Shown: positions 8,274 to 16,657 of the stretch, in pieces | Position numbering within the stretch: position 1 is the first letter of the stretch | How the letters are laid out: the number at the start of each line of letters is the position of its first letter | From: F23-D06 sp045132055 | Lineage (GTDB): Bacteria; Bacteroidota; Bacteroidia; Bacteroidales; WCHB1-69 | NCBI GenBank assembly: GCA_045132055.1 | Contig: JBGURP010000007.1 | Coordinates: 248,001 to 312,000 of the forward strand | Direction of reading: 5' to 3' | Length of the DNA stretch: 64,000 bases | The notes under the pieces: model-generated | What the model was told of the DNA's origin: nothing | Seen by the model: the letters and a program-made list of their open reading frames with translations, nothing else | Databases searched by the model: none | Program-made: the position numbers and the translations under genes

Positions 8274-11200
8274 ATGAAGGGTTTCTTTCTATCTATATAC
8301 GAATATCTCAACAAACACAATACAATTCTATGGGGCGGCCTGCTGCTCCTGGTTGTGCTATGCGTGTTCAGTGCGTTGCAATTGTCCTTTGTGGAGGATA
8401 TCAGCAGTTTTCTGCCCAGCAACGAGCAAAACGCCCGCATCAACAAAGCATACGAACATCTAGGCGGCGATAACAAGCTGGTTATCAGCATTGCACAAAA
8501 AGAGGCAAGCGAGGAGGCCGACTACGCCCTGCTGTCGGAGGCTGCCGACCTGACGGCCGAGAAGTTGGAAGCCATCGACTCCACCGGCCTGGTCAAGTCC
8601 GTGTTGTACCAAGTGGACGAGAGCCAAATCAGCGAGATGATGGAGTTCGTCATCCGCAACATGCCCTATTTTTTGACCGAAGAGGACTACGCCCGCATGG
8701 ACACGATGCTGGCTCCGGAGCACATCAACCGGCAGCTGGGCAATGACAAGCAGCTCCTCGCCTCGCCCGTGGCCATGATGCGCCCGATGATCCAGAACGA
8801 CCCGCTCTTCTTCTCCGCCAATGTGCTGCAATCGCTCAACGCCTTCAAGGCAGATGACAGTTACCACACGGAAAACGACCACATCTTCAACAAGGAGGGC
8901 ACGGAGGCCGTGGTGGTGGTCAACTCCAACTACCCTCTCAGCGAGACCAAGCACAACGGCATGCTCATCGAGCAAATCAACCGCATCATGCGCGAAGTGG
9001 AACAGGAAATGGGCCATAAGGTCAAGGTAAGTTGCTTCGGCGCATCGCAGGTGTCGCTGACCAACTCCACGCAAATCAAAAAGGACAGTCTCATGTCCAT
9101 CGGATTGGCACTCATCTTCATCGTGGCCCTGCTCATCTACTACTACCGTAACGCTCGGAGTATCATACTGATTCTGGTGTCTATTACCTTCGGCGGCCTG
9201 TTCGCCCTGGGAATCATCTCCTGGATCAAAAACCCCGTTTCGCTCATCGCGGTCGGTATGGCCTCCATCATCTTCGGCATTGCCATCAACTACCCCATAC
9301 ATTTCCTGTCGCATTTCAAGCGCACCAACGACAAGCGACAGATTCTCAAAGACATCGTCAACCCACTGCTCATCGGCAATATCACCACGGTGGGTGCATT
9401 TCTGAGCTTGTTGTTCATCAGCTCCGACGCGATGAAAGACTTAGGCCTCTTTGCCGCGTTGCTGCTGGTTGGCACTATCCTGTTTGTGCTCATATTCCTG
9501 CCGCATCTCATGGGCAAGGAGTTCAAAGGCAAGGAGCGCGGGCTGGCATTCCGCCCCGTGGCCGAATTCAAGCCCGAAAATGTCAAGGGACTGTTTTGGG
9601 CAATCGTGGTACTCACGGTGGTATTCTACCTCTTCAGCACCCGCACCGCCTTCGACACCGACATGCACCACATCAACTTCATGACGAAGGAGCAGCGTGC
9701 CGCATTTGACAAGCTGCGCGCCGAAGCTGACACATCAGTGCAGGCCGTGTACTGCATCGCCGAAGGCAAGAGCTTGGATGAGGCGCTCCAACATCAGGAA
9801 GATGCCCAGCAGGTGCTACAGCAACTGAGCGGGCGCAACGACAGTCCCGTCACGCAGGTGAGCGGCGTAGGCCACTTTCTGCCCTCCCGCGCGGAGCAGC
9901 AGGCACGCCTCGACCGCTGGAACCAGTTCTGGCAAGGCCGCAGAGACGAGTTCTGCCGAAACCTGGATCGCGCCGCCACACAGAACGGCTTTGTGCCAGA
10001 GGCTTTCCAGCCCTGCAAGGATATCATCAACGAGAACTATAGCGTGCAGGATGCCGACCATTTTGAGCCCATCATGAGCCAATTGGCCGAGAACTATGTC
10101 GTGGAAACCGATGGTAACTACATGGTATATAACATCTTGCAAATCAAGAAAGACCAGACCCAAGAGATAGAGGCACAACTCAACAATATCGACAGCCACA
10201 TTTTCGCCTTCACCGACAGTTCCATAGCCAGCAGGCTGGTCAGCGCCCTGTCGCACGACTTCGACTACGTGCTTTACATCTGCGGTATCATCGTATTTGC
10301 CTTCCTACTATTTAGCTTCGGCAGACTTGAGATCAGCATCATGGCCTTCCTGCCGCTCTTCACCGCGTGGATTTGGATTTTGGGCATCATGGGCATCACC
10401 GGAATCCAATTCAACATCGTCAACATCATCCTCGCCACCTTCATCTTCGGCATGGGCGATGACTACTCGATATTTGTCACGGAAGGGTTGATTTATGAGT
10501 ATTCTTATGGCAGAAAGATGCTGTCACAGTTCAAGAATTCCATCATCCTCTCCTCCTCCATCATGTTCATCGGCATCGGAATGTTGATTTTCGCCAAACA
10601 TCCAGCCATGCGCTCACTGGCAGAGGTGACCATCATCGGCATGTTGTCCGTTGTGTTGATGGCATACATCATCCCGCCCATACTGTTCAAATGGATGACC
10701 ACCTGCAAAGGCAGACCGCGCCCGCAGCCCGTCACCCTGACCAGCATCTTCAGAAGCGTTGTCGGATTCCCGTTCTTCTTCATTGGCGTGGTAATCCTCA
10801 GCATATATGGATTCTTCTTGTTCCTTTTGGGCGGACACACCGACAACAACAAATTAAAATACCACAAACTGATGCAGAAACTGCTTCGGGCCACGGCTGT
10901 CATCATGCCCGGCTCCCCGTTCCGCATCCTTAACCCCCATAACGAACAGTTTGACAAACCTGCGGTCATCATCTGCAACCACCAGTCGCACTTCGACCTG
11001 ATGTACCTCTTGATGCTCTCGCCCAAAATCATTGCCCTCACCAACGACTGGACTTGGAACACTCTGCTGTACAGACGTATTGTGCGCAATGCCGATTTCC
11101 TGCCCGCATCCTATGGTCTGGATTCGAACTTCCCGAAAATCAAAGCCATGGTTGACAAAGGCTACTCGGTTCTGGTCTTCCCGGAGGGAACAAGATCTGC

Positions 11201-11840
11201 AAGTCTGGAAATTCTCCGTTTCCATCAGGGGGCATTCCATCTGGCTGACAAACTCGATGTGGATATTCTGCCCATCGCCACCCACGGAATCGGCAACATC
11301 TTCCCCAAGGGCGACACCATCATCCACAAGAGCATCATTACCATCTCCATCATGGAACGCGTTCAGCGTGACAACCCTGTTTTCAGAGCAGGCAAAACCC
11401 CATTGGAGACCACCCGTCTATTCCGACATTTCTACATCGACACGTACGCGGCCCTTGCGGAAGCATGCGAAACTCCCGAATATCTGAAACCTATCATCCG
11501 AAGCAACTACATTTACAAAGGCAAGGAAGTGGAATGCTCTTGCCGGCGCAAGCTGACATGGTTAAGCGAACTGCTTGACGCCTTGCAGAATGTGCCCGAC
11601 AACAGCAAACTGCTCTACAAACATTGCGGCTACGGAGAGTTGTCGCTGATGGCAGCCATGCTGCGCAAGCGGGTGGAGGTCACTGCCTACGATCCCGACG
11701 ATGATCATATCGCCCTCGCCGGCCACTGCGCCGTCGTGCCTGCCAACCTGCACTACACCACAGAACTTCCCGACGAGTCGCAATTCGACTATATCATCAA
11801 TGAATCTGAACTGTTATCCTCACATAAATCCAAAAAATAA
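8274..11840 (+). CDS. MMPL/RND lipid exporter fused to PlsC acyltransferase and a methyltransferase-like tail
   Basis: The 1188-residue inner-membrane fusion has three parts. (1) An RND/MMPL exporter (about 1-850): a first membrane segment near 18-37, a periplasmic loop, a membrane cluster from about 270 to 420, a second loop and a second cluster from about 662 to 810, with 'FIFGMGDDYSIFV'. It resembles hopanoid/lipid transporters. (2) A PlsC-type acyltransferase (about 870-1070) with catalytic HX4D (H903-D908, 'NHQSHFD') and 'FPEGTRS' from residue 969, both intact. (3) A C-terminal piece (about 1105-1188) with 'KHCGYGELSLMAAML' and 'VEVTAYDPDD', like the first half of a SAM methyltransferase Rossmann fold, too short to be complete. 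This suggests acylation of a lipid coupled to its export. The gene starts a plus-strand run of seven genes and is paralogous to the exporter at 59891. Confidence 0.85.
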   Translation: MKGFFLSIYEYLNKHNTILWGGLLLLVVLCVFSALQLSFVEDISSFLPSNEQNARINKAYEHLGGDNKLVISIAQKEASEEADYALLSEAADLTAEKLEAIDSTGLVKSVLYQVDESQISEMMEFVIRNMPYFLTEEDYARMDTMLAPEHINRQLGNDKQLLASPVAMMRPMIQNDPLFFSANVLQSLNAFKADDSYHTENDHIFNKEGTEAVVVVNSNYPLSETKHNGMLIEQINRIMREVEQEMGHKVKVSCFGASQVSLTNSTQIKKDSLMSIGLALIFIVALLIYYYRNARSIILILVSITFGGLFALGIISWIKNPVSLIAVGMASIIFGIAINYPIHFLSHFKRTNDKRQILKDIVNPLLIGNITTVGAFLSLLFISSDAMKDLGLFAALLLVGTILFVLIFLPHLMGKEFKGKERGLAFRPVAEFKPENVKGLFWAIVVLTVVFYLFSTRTAFDTDMHHINFMTKEQRAAFDKLRAEADTSVQAVYCIAEGKSLDEALQHQEDAQQVLQQLSGRNDSPVTQVSGVGHFLPSRAEQQARLDRWNQFWQGRRDEFCRNLDRAATQNGFVPEAFQPCKDIINENYSVQDADHFEPIMSQLAENYVVETDGNYMVYNILQIKKDQTQEIEAQLNNIDSHIFAFTDSSIASRLVSALSHDFDYVLYICGIIVFAFLLFSFGRLEISIMAFLPLFTAWIWILGIMGITGIQFNIVNIILATFIFGMGDDYSIFVTEGLIYEYSYGRKMLSQFKNSIILSSSIMFIGIGMLIFAKHPAMRSLAEVTIIGMLSVVLMAYIIPPILFKWMTTCKGRPRPQPVTLTSIFRSVVGFPFFFIGVVILSIYGFFLFLLGGHTDNNKLKYHKLMQKLLRATAVIMPGSPFRILNPHNEQFDKPAVIICNHQSHFDLMYLLMLSPKIIALTNDWTWNTLLYRRIVRNADFLPASYGLDSNFPKIKAMVDKGYSVLVFPEGTRSASLEILRFHQGAFHLADKLDVDILPIATHGIGNIFPKGDTIIHKSIITISIMERVQRDNPVFRAGKTPLETTRLFRHFYIDTYAALAEACETPEYLKPIIRSNYIYKGKEVECSCRRKLTWLSELLDALQNVPDNSKLLYKHCGYGELSLMAAMLRKRVEVTAYDPDDDHIALAGHCAVVPANLHYTTELPDESQFDYIINESELLSSHKSKK

Positions 11841-11851
11841 AACTCAGTATT

Positions 11852-13348
11852 ATGTCCGATAGAAAATATGACATCGCTATTCTCGGCACGGGCCTCGGCG
11901 GGCTCGTGTGCGGCTACATACTGAGCAAAAACGGGTTCAACGTGATTTTGCTGGAGAAGAACGCCCAGATTGGTGGCTGCCTGCAAACCTTCAAGCGGTT
12001 CGGAGTGAAATTCGACACTGGCATGCACTACATTGGCAGCATGTTGGAAGGACAGATACTGCACCGGCTGTTCCATTACCTGAACCTGCTTCCGGATGTC
12101 AAGCTGAACCGTCTGGACGAAGACGGCTACGACTTGCTGTCCATCGGAGGCAAGCAATACAAATACGCCTCAGGTTACGAAAACTTTGTAGATACCCTGT
12201 GCCAGAGCTTCCCCGACAACACCCGTGACATACGGGAATACGTGCAACAGCTGCAAAACATCGCCAACGCTTCGCCCCTGTACAACCTGCGGAAGGTCGA
12301 GGACCATGTGTTCATCGAAGCCGATTACATCAAGACCAGCATCAACGATTTCATCGCAAACATCACGGACAACACCCATTTGCAGGACGTGTTGGCGGGC
12401 AATTTGCCGCTCTATGCCGGCGTAAAGGACAAGACGCCCACCTATATCCATGCCCTCATCAACAACTTTTACATCCAGAGTGCGTGGCGTATCATCGGAG
12501 GCAGCGACAGCATCGCGAAATCTTTAGCTGAGTCCATCCGAGCTTTCGGCGGCACTATCCGCACCAAAAGCGAAGTAACGGAAATCGTGTGCGACGACAA
12601 CCAAGCTGTCGGCATCCGGCTGGCTGACGGAGAGTTTATCGAAGCCAAGAGCATCATCTCCAACATCCATCCGCAATCCACATTGAAGATGATCCACTCC
12701 CACTTGATCCGCAAAGCCTACCGCGTGCGCATCAATGACTTGGACAACACCATATCCAACTTCACCCTATACATCAAATTCAAGGAAAAAGCCACACCGT
12801 ACCTCAACTACAACTACTATTATTACAAGCAGGATGACGTATGGAAAGCCAACGACCGCCAACCTGGCGACCCGCTGCAAAGCTACCTGTTCATGCACCA
12901 ATGTGCACACGAAACCCAGCAATGGGCGGAAAGCGCAGAGATGATCGGCTACATGAAGTTTGACGAGGTAAGGAAGTGGGAGAATACTACCGTAGGAAGA
13001 AGAGGTGATGATTATCTGGCCTTCAAGCAGGCCACCGCAGAGCACTATCTGGACGTGTTGGAGCAGTCGTTCCCGGGCATCCGGTCCACCATAGAGGATT
13101 ACGAGACCTCCACGCCCCTCACCTACCGCGACTACACCGCCACCAAGGATGGATCCATGTACGGCATCATCCGCGACAAGAACTTCCCAACGCAAACGCT
13201 GGTATCACAACGCACCAAAATCCCCAATCTGTTCCTCACGGGACAGAACATCAACTCGCACGGCATTCTGGGTGTGACCATCGGAGCCGCTTTAACCTGT
13301 GCCGAGTTTTTGGGTCTGAATAAGATTATTGATGAGATTGAGACGTAA
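11852..13348 (+). CDS. CrtI/phytoene-desaturase-family FAD oxidoreductase
   Basis: The 498-residue flavoprotein begins with a dinucleotide-binding fold, 'AILGTGLGGLVCG' (about 8-20), then 'VILLEKNAQIGG' (the ribose-binding acid) and 'FDTGMHYIG', as in the phytoene desaturase/retinol saturase group. The C-terminal FAD-contact region reads 'NLFLTGQNINSHGILGVTIGAA'. Enzymes of this family desaturate, saturate or isomerise isoprenoid or polyene chains. No carotenoid synthase or cyclase gene is nearby, so carotenoid synthesis is not supported here; a polyunsaturated lipid substrate is as likely. It starts 11 nt after the exporter fusion, clearly cotranscribed. Confidence 0.85.
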   Translation: MSDRKYDIAILGTGLGGLVCGYILSKNGFNVILLEKNAQIGGCLQTFKRFGVKFDTGMHYIGSMLEGQILHRLFHYLNLLPDVKLNRLDEDGYDLLSIGGKQYKYASGYENFVDTLCQSFPDNTRDIREYVQQLQNIANASPLYNLRKVEDHVFIEADYIKTSINDFIANITDNTHLQDVLAGNLPLYAGVKDKTPTYIHALINNFYIQSAWRIIGGSDSIAKSLAESIRAFGGTIRTKSEVTEIVCDDNQAVGIRLADGEFIEAKSIISNIHPQSTLKMIHSHLIRKAYRVRINDLDNTISNFTLYIKFKEKATPYLNYNYYYYKQDDVWKANDRQPGDPLQSYLFMHQCAHETQQWAESAEMIGYMKFDEVRKWENTTVGRRGDDYLAFKQATAEHYLDVLEQSFPGIRSTIEDYETSTPLTYRDYTATKDGSMYGIIRDKNFPTQTLVSQRTKIPNLFLTGQNINSHGILGVTIGAALTCAEFLGLNKIIDEIET

Positions 13349-13365
13349 CACGGAAACGATGGAGG

Positions 13366-13387
13366 TTCCGCCGCCTATGCGGCGGAA
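13366..13387. repeat. GC-rich hairpin between operon genes
   Basis: A perfect 9-bp stem (TTCCGCCGC with its complement) with a CTAT loop in the 75-nt gap before the radical SAM gene. There is no T-run, so it is unlikely to be a full terminator; it may attenuate or stabilise the transcript. Confidence 0.6.
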
Positions 13388-13423
13388 TAGTGAAATAACG
13401 ATAATAAATTAAACAACAACTAT

Positions 13424-14713
13424 ATGAAACTGAAACTGATTTATCCAAGATGGAGGAAGCTGCCCGGGCAGACCACCTTCACTTTGCCGCCTCACGGTCC
13501 GGTGGTATTTGCCGCCACACTTCCCGAAGAAGTGGAGGTGTCTTTCACAGATGAAAATGTGGAAGACCTTGACATGAACGAAGAATGTGACGTGGTGGCC
13601 ATCTCCATGATGTTGACCACGCAAGTGAAGCGTGGCTGGGCCATCGCCGACGCATACCGCGCCAAGGGCATCCCTGTGATGTTCGGAGGCATCTCCACCA
13701 TGCTGCACGCTGAGGAGACCCTGCTGCATGCCGACAGCATATTTTTGGGAGAATCGGAAGGACGCTCCGCACAGGTGATCGAGGACTTGAAAAACGGCAA
13801 GCTTAAGAAAGTCTATAACTACATGGGCAATCAGCCCGACATCGCACTCGTGGGACCCGCGCGCCGCGACCTGTACAAGCGCGAGCTGTACAACCACAAG
13901 GGCGTGCAGATGGTGGACCTTTTCCACGCCTCCCGCGGCTGCCGCTTCAGCTGCTACCCCTGCGCCGTCTCCTACCTCGGAGGCCGCTGCTTCCGCCCTC
14001 GTCCCATCGACAAAACCATTGCCGACCTGGAGACCATTGACAACAACCGTCTCTTCATCGTCGATAACTCATTGGCCCAGAACAAACAGTGGGAAATGGA
14101 TCTCTTCCGAGAGATGATTCCGCTGAAGAAGAAGTGGATCAGCCACACCATCGAAGATGACCCGCAGGTGCTCGACCTCGCCGCACAAGCCGGCGCCTGG
14201 TATGTCTATCAGGCCGTATATGACACCTCCGATTACATCAAAGAGCGCGTGAAACGTTACCACGACTATGGCATCGGCGTGGAGGGCACCATCCTGTTCG
14301 GTCTGGACAACCAGACGGAGGACGACATCTTGCGTCTCATCGACTTCTTGCTCAAGATCGACCTGGACCTCGCCGAGTTCACCATCCTCGCCCCGTTCCC
14401 GCACACCAAAGCGTACGACGACCTTATGCGCCAGGGCCGTATCTTCGACCACGACTGGGATCATTACAACGCCGGACAGGTTGTGTATCAACCCAAACAC
14501 ATGTCGCCTGATCGTCTGCAAGAACTCTATGAGTATGCTTGGAGCGCCTTCTACCACGACGAGACACAAGAGGAGAAGATGTTCAAACTCTTCACCAACG
14601 TTGTGCTGCGTGAGATGGAGGATGGCACATACCGCCCGCGCAACCGAAAACTTGCCAACAAGACCTTCGGCAAGGACGTGGACAGAAGCAAGAGCCACTT
14701 CAACGAATTCTAA
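13424..14713 (+). CDS. B12-binding-type radical SAM enzyme
   Basis: The 429-residue protein belongs to the class B radical SAM enzymes (BchE/hopanoid-methylase type). Residues about 1-135 form a cobalamin-binding-like Rossmann domain ('DVVAISMMLTTQVKRGWAIADAYRAKG...VMFGG'), without the DxHxxG motif, which many class B members also lack. The radical SAM core follows, with the [4Fe-4S] motif CX3CX2C at C173, C177 and C180. Class B enzymes methylate or rearrange unactivated carbons, often in lipids, tetrapyrroles or antibiotics. Its neighbours (desaturase, acyltransferase-exporter, adenylating ligase) favour a lipid-type substrate; that is inference. Family confident, substrate unknown. Confidence 0.85.
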   Translation: MKLKLIYPRWRKLPGQTTFTLPPHGPVVFAATLPEEVEVSFTDENVEDLDMNEECDVVAISMMLTTQVKRGWAIADAYRAKGIPVMFGGISTMLHAEETLLHADSIFLGESEGRSAQVIEDLKNGKLKKVYNYMGNQPDIALVGPARRDLYKRELYNHKGVQMVDLFHASRGCRFSCYPCAVSYLGGRCFRPRPIDKTIADLETIDNNRLFIVDNSLAQNKQWEMDLFREMIPLKKKWISHTIEDDPQVLDLAAQAGAWYVYQAVYDTSDYIKERVKRYHDYGIGVEGTILFGLDNQTEDDILRLIDFLLKIDLDLAEFTILAPFPHTKAYDDLMRQGRIFDHDWDHYNAGQVVYQPKHMSPDRLQELYEYAWSAFYHDETQEEKMFKLFTNVVLREMEDGTYRPRNRKLANKTFGKDVDRSKSHFNEF

Positions 14714-14731
14714 TGGAGAATTGAGAATTAA

Positions 14732-14796
14732 TTTTAACCACTTTTACACCTTTAACCTCATTCACCTCATTAACCCTTTTAACCCCATTTACCAAA
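14732..14796 (+). repeat. Pyrimidine-rich ~10-nt tandem repeats before a start codon
   Basis: Degenerate units of the type TTTAACCCCA / TTCACCTCA run up to the ATG at 14801. The same kind of tract stands before the genes at 16658 and 44777, always in the sense orientation of the gene that follows. Confidence 0.65.
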
Positions 14797-14800
14797 TACA

Positions 14801-15172
14801 ATGAAAGTACCTGAAAAATATTACGACGAAATATTCCCGTTTGCCGGACAATGGGACATGCCCAGCGCCTGCGGTCTGAAAACCATCCATAAGGACGGCA
14901 AAACCTACATTATCACCACTGAGCTGTACCAGGAAAACCCCGGCACCTCCATCACATATGCGGGCGGATCGCTGATCAAGCAGATATGCGAGCAGAAGAA
15001 TTTGGACATTTCCTCCATCATCTACATTGAGTGCAACCCTAACACCAACTCCAAACTCTCCTTCTATGATGAGGAGATGTTTGAGGTGTCGTACGAAATT
15101 GTGGATGGCATGCCGACGAATCTTTCGTACCGCCAACTTAGCAAGGAGGAAATTCAACACATTGTGGAATAA
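14801..15172 (+). CDS. Unknown 123-residue cytosolic protein
   Basis: I do not recognise a family. The protein has no signal peptide or membrane segment, and a mixed alpha/beta composition. It is rich in Tyr, Ile and Glu, with a Pro/Trp-containing start ('FPFAGQWDMPSACGLKTI') and two short beta-like stretches ('TYIITTELYQENPGTSITY', 'SSIIYIECNPN'). It lies between the radical SAM enzyme and a secreted protein, on the same strand, so it is probably part of the same pathway, for instance a small binding or accessory subunit. No function can be claimed. Confidence 0.6.
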   Translation: MKVPEKYYDEIFPFAGQWDMPSACGLKTIHKDGKTYIITTELYQENPGTSITYAGGSLIKQICEQKNLDISSIIYIECNPNTNSKLSFYDEEMFEVSYEIVDGMPTNLSYRQLSKEEIQHIVE

Positions 15173-15202
15173 TCATTTATAAATCAATTAAAAAACATCA
15201 TT

Positions 15203-15757
15203 ATGAAAAAGATTATAATTTTAGCATTGGTCATCGGTATGTTTACCGCATTGCAAGCACAGAAAGTTTCTGGCGATCTTTCCTGCCTCAAAGGCCAAAA
15301 AGAGGTCAATATTACCTTCAACTACAAGGGTGTCACCTACGATGGCGACAGCGAAGCTAAGTATCTGAAAGGCGAAGACAAAGCCAAAGATCCGGAATGG
15401 AAAGCCGCTTGGACATCCTCTTTCCGCACAGAGATTTGGGAGCCCCGTCTCATTGAAGATTTGAACAAGGAAATCAAGGGTATGGAATGTGGCGACTTTG
15501 CCGATGCCGAATACACCATCGTTGTGGATTTGATTGACATTGACCCTGGCACTTTCGCCGGTCCCATGTCGGTACCTGCCAAAATCACAGCCAATGCAAA
15601 AATTGTAAAGACCGGTACCACATCACCTAAGGCCACCATCGAACTGAAAAAAATCACCTACAAATATTTCATGTCCCCGCAACCCGAGGCTCGTGTGGGA
15701 GAAGTATTCAGTTGTATGGGTGAAGCAATTGGCAAAAAACTCAGCAAAATCAAATAA
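15203..15757 (+). CDS. Unknown secreted protein of the lipid gene run
   Basis: The 184-residue protein has a clear signal peptide (Lys-Lys, hydrophobic core, cleavage likely after 'ALQAQ' near residue 20) and no lipobox. The mature part contains three cysteines and several beta-strand-like stretches ('EVNITFNYKGVTYDG', 'AEYTIVVDLIDIDPG'). I do not recognise the family. The product should be periplasmic, and its stop codon overlaps the ATG of the hydrolase gene (TAATG), so the two are translationally coupled. A periplasmic carrier or accessory of the exporter encoded at 8274 is a reasonable guess, no more. Confidence 0.65.
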   Translation: MKKIIILALVIGMFTALQAQKVSGDLSCLKGQKEVNITFNYKGVTYDGDSEAKYLKGEDKAKDPEWKAAWTSSFRTEIWEPRLIEDLNKEIKGMECGDFADAEYTIVVDLIDIDPGTFAGPMSVPAKITANAKIVKTGTTSPKATIELKKITYKYFMSPQPEARVGEVFSCMGEAIGKKLSKIK

Positions 15758-16617
15758 TGAAACGGTTTTTTCTGTTTTTTATTAGTATCTTATGGGTTTG
15801 GTCTGTATATGCCCAGCCCAAACCCATCAAGTTGTGGAAAGACGTGCCGGGCATGAAAGCACAGCCCACAAAATTGTATGCATATCCGGCACCGAAGGAA
15901 AATAACACTGGAATAGTGGTAGTAATCTTCCCCGGAGGCAGTTACAGCCACACCATGGGCATTGCCACCGAAGGTTTCGGTGTGGCCGAGTGGCTCAACA
16001 GCCAGGGCATCAACGCCTTTGTAGTGAAATACCGCACTGGCAACCGCGGCTACCATCATCCCGCCATGATTGAAGATGCGCAGTATGCCATCCACTATGT
16101 GCGCCAACATGCCAAAGAGTACGGCATCGACCCCGACAAGTTGGGCACAATGGGCTTCTCTGCCGGCGGCCATCTGGTGACCATGACCGGCGCATTTGCC
16201 AAAGACAACTACATCGGGAAAGTGGGTGTTAAAGACAACATCTCCTTAAAGCCCAACTTCGTGGTGCCTGTGTATCCGGTGGTTTCCATGCGCGACGGCA
16301 TCGCCCATGAGCGTTCCCGTCGCAACCTGTTGACTAGACGCTACACGCCGGAGCAACAAGCCCTCTTCTCCATGGAACTCAGCATTCCACGTGATATGCC
16401 GCCCGTATTCCTCGTCACCGCCAAAGACGACCCCGTAGTGAAATACCAAAACAGCGTGGAGCTGGACCGGAGCCTGCGAAAATCGGACATCCCGCACAAG
16501 TTCCTGCTCTATGAAACCGGCGGACATGGCTACGGCATGGACGAAACTCGCGCCCCCGAAGCCGGCAAATGGAAATATGAATTCATCAAGTGGTTAAAAG
16601 AAATCAAAATCCTTTAA
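15757..16617 (+). CDS. Exported alpha/beta hydrolase (BD-FAE/acetyl-esterase type)
   Basis: A 286-residue protein with a signal peptide (cleavage near 'SVYAQ', residue 20). Alpha/beta-hydrolase features are the oxyanion region 'VVIFPGGSYSH', the nucleophile elbow 'GFSAGGH' (S135), an acidic residue in 'KDDPVV' (about D224) and the catalytic His in 'GGHGYGM' (H257). The layout resembles acetyl-xylan esterase or BD-FAE-type hydrolases, which remove acetyl or acyl groups in the periplasm or outside the cell. Here the neighbours suggest a lipid or polyene ester rather than a polysaccharide, but sequence alone does not tell. It overlaps the upstream gene by one base. Confidence 0.85.
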   Translation: MKRFFLFFISILWVWSVYAQPKPIKLWKDVPGMKAQPTKLYAYPAPKENNTGIVVVIFPGGSYSHTMGIATEGFGVAEWLNSQGINAFVVKYRTGNRGYHHPAMIEDAQYAIHYVRQHAKEYGIDPDKLGTMGFSAGGHLVTMTGAFAKDNYIGKVGVKDNISLKPNFVVPVYPVVSMRDGIAHERSRRNLLTRRYTPEQQALFSMELSIPRDMPPVFLVTAKDDPVVKYQNSVELDRSLRKSDIPHKFLLYETGGHGYGMDETRAPEAGKWKYEFIKWLKEIKIL

Positions 16618-16657
16618 TCCCTTTCACCTCATTCACCCCTTTTACCCCTTTTACCTC
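16618..16657 (+). repeat. Pyrimidine-rich ~10-nt tandem repeats before a start codon
   Basis: Units CTTTCACCTCA / CCTTTTACCC run directly into the ATG at 16658. The tract fills the whole gap between the two genes. Confidence 0.65.

Noticed and set aside
11852..13348. Carotenoid biosynthesis (phytoene desaturase crtI)
   Set aside because: Only the enzyme family fits; no phytoene synthase, cyclase or ketolase lies nearby, so the pathway name is not supported.
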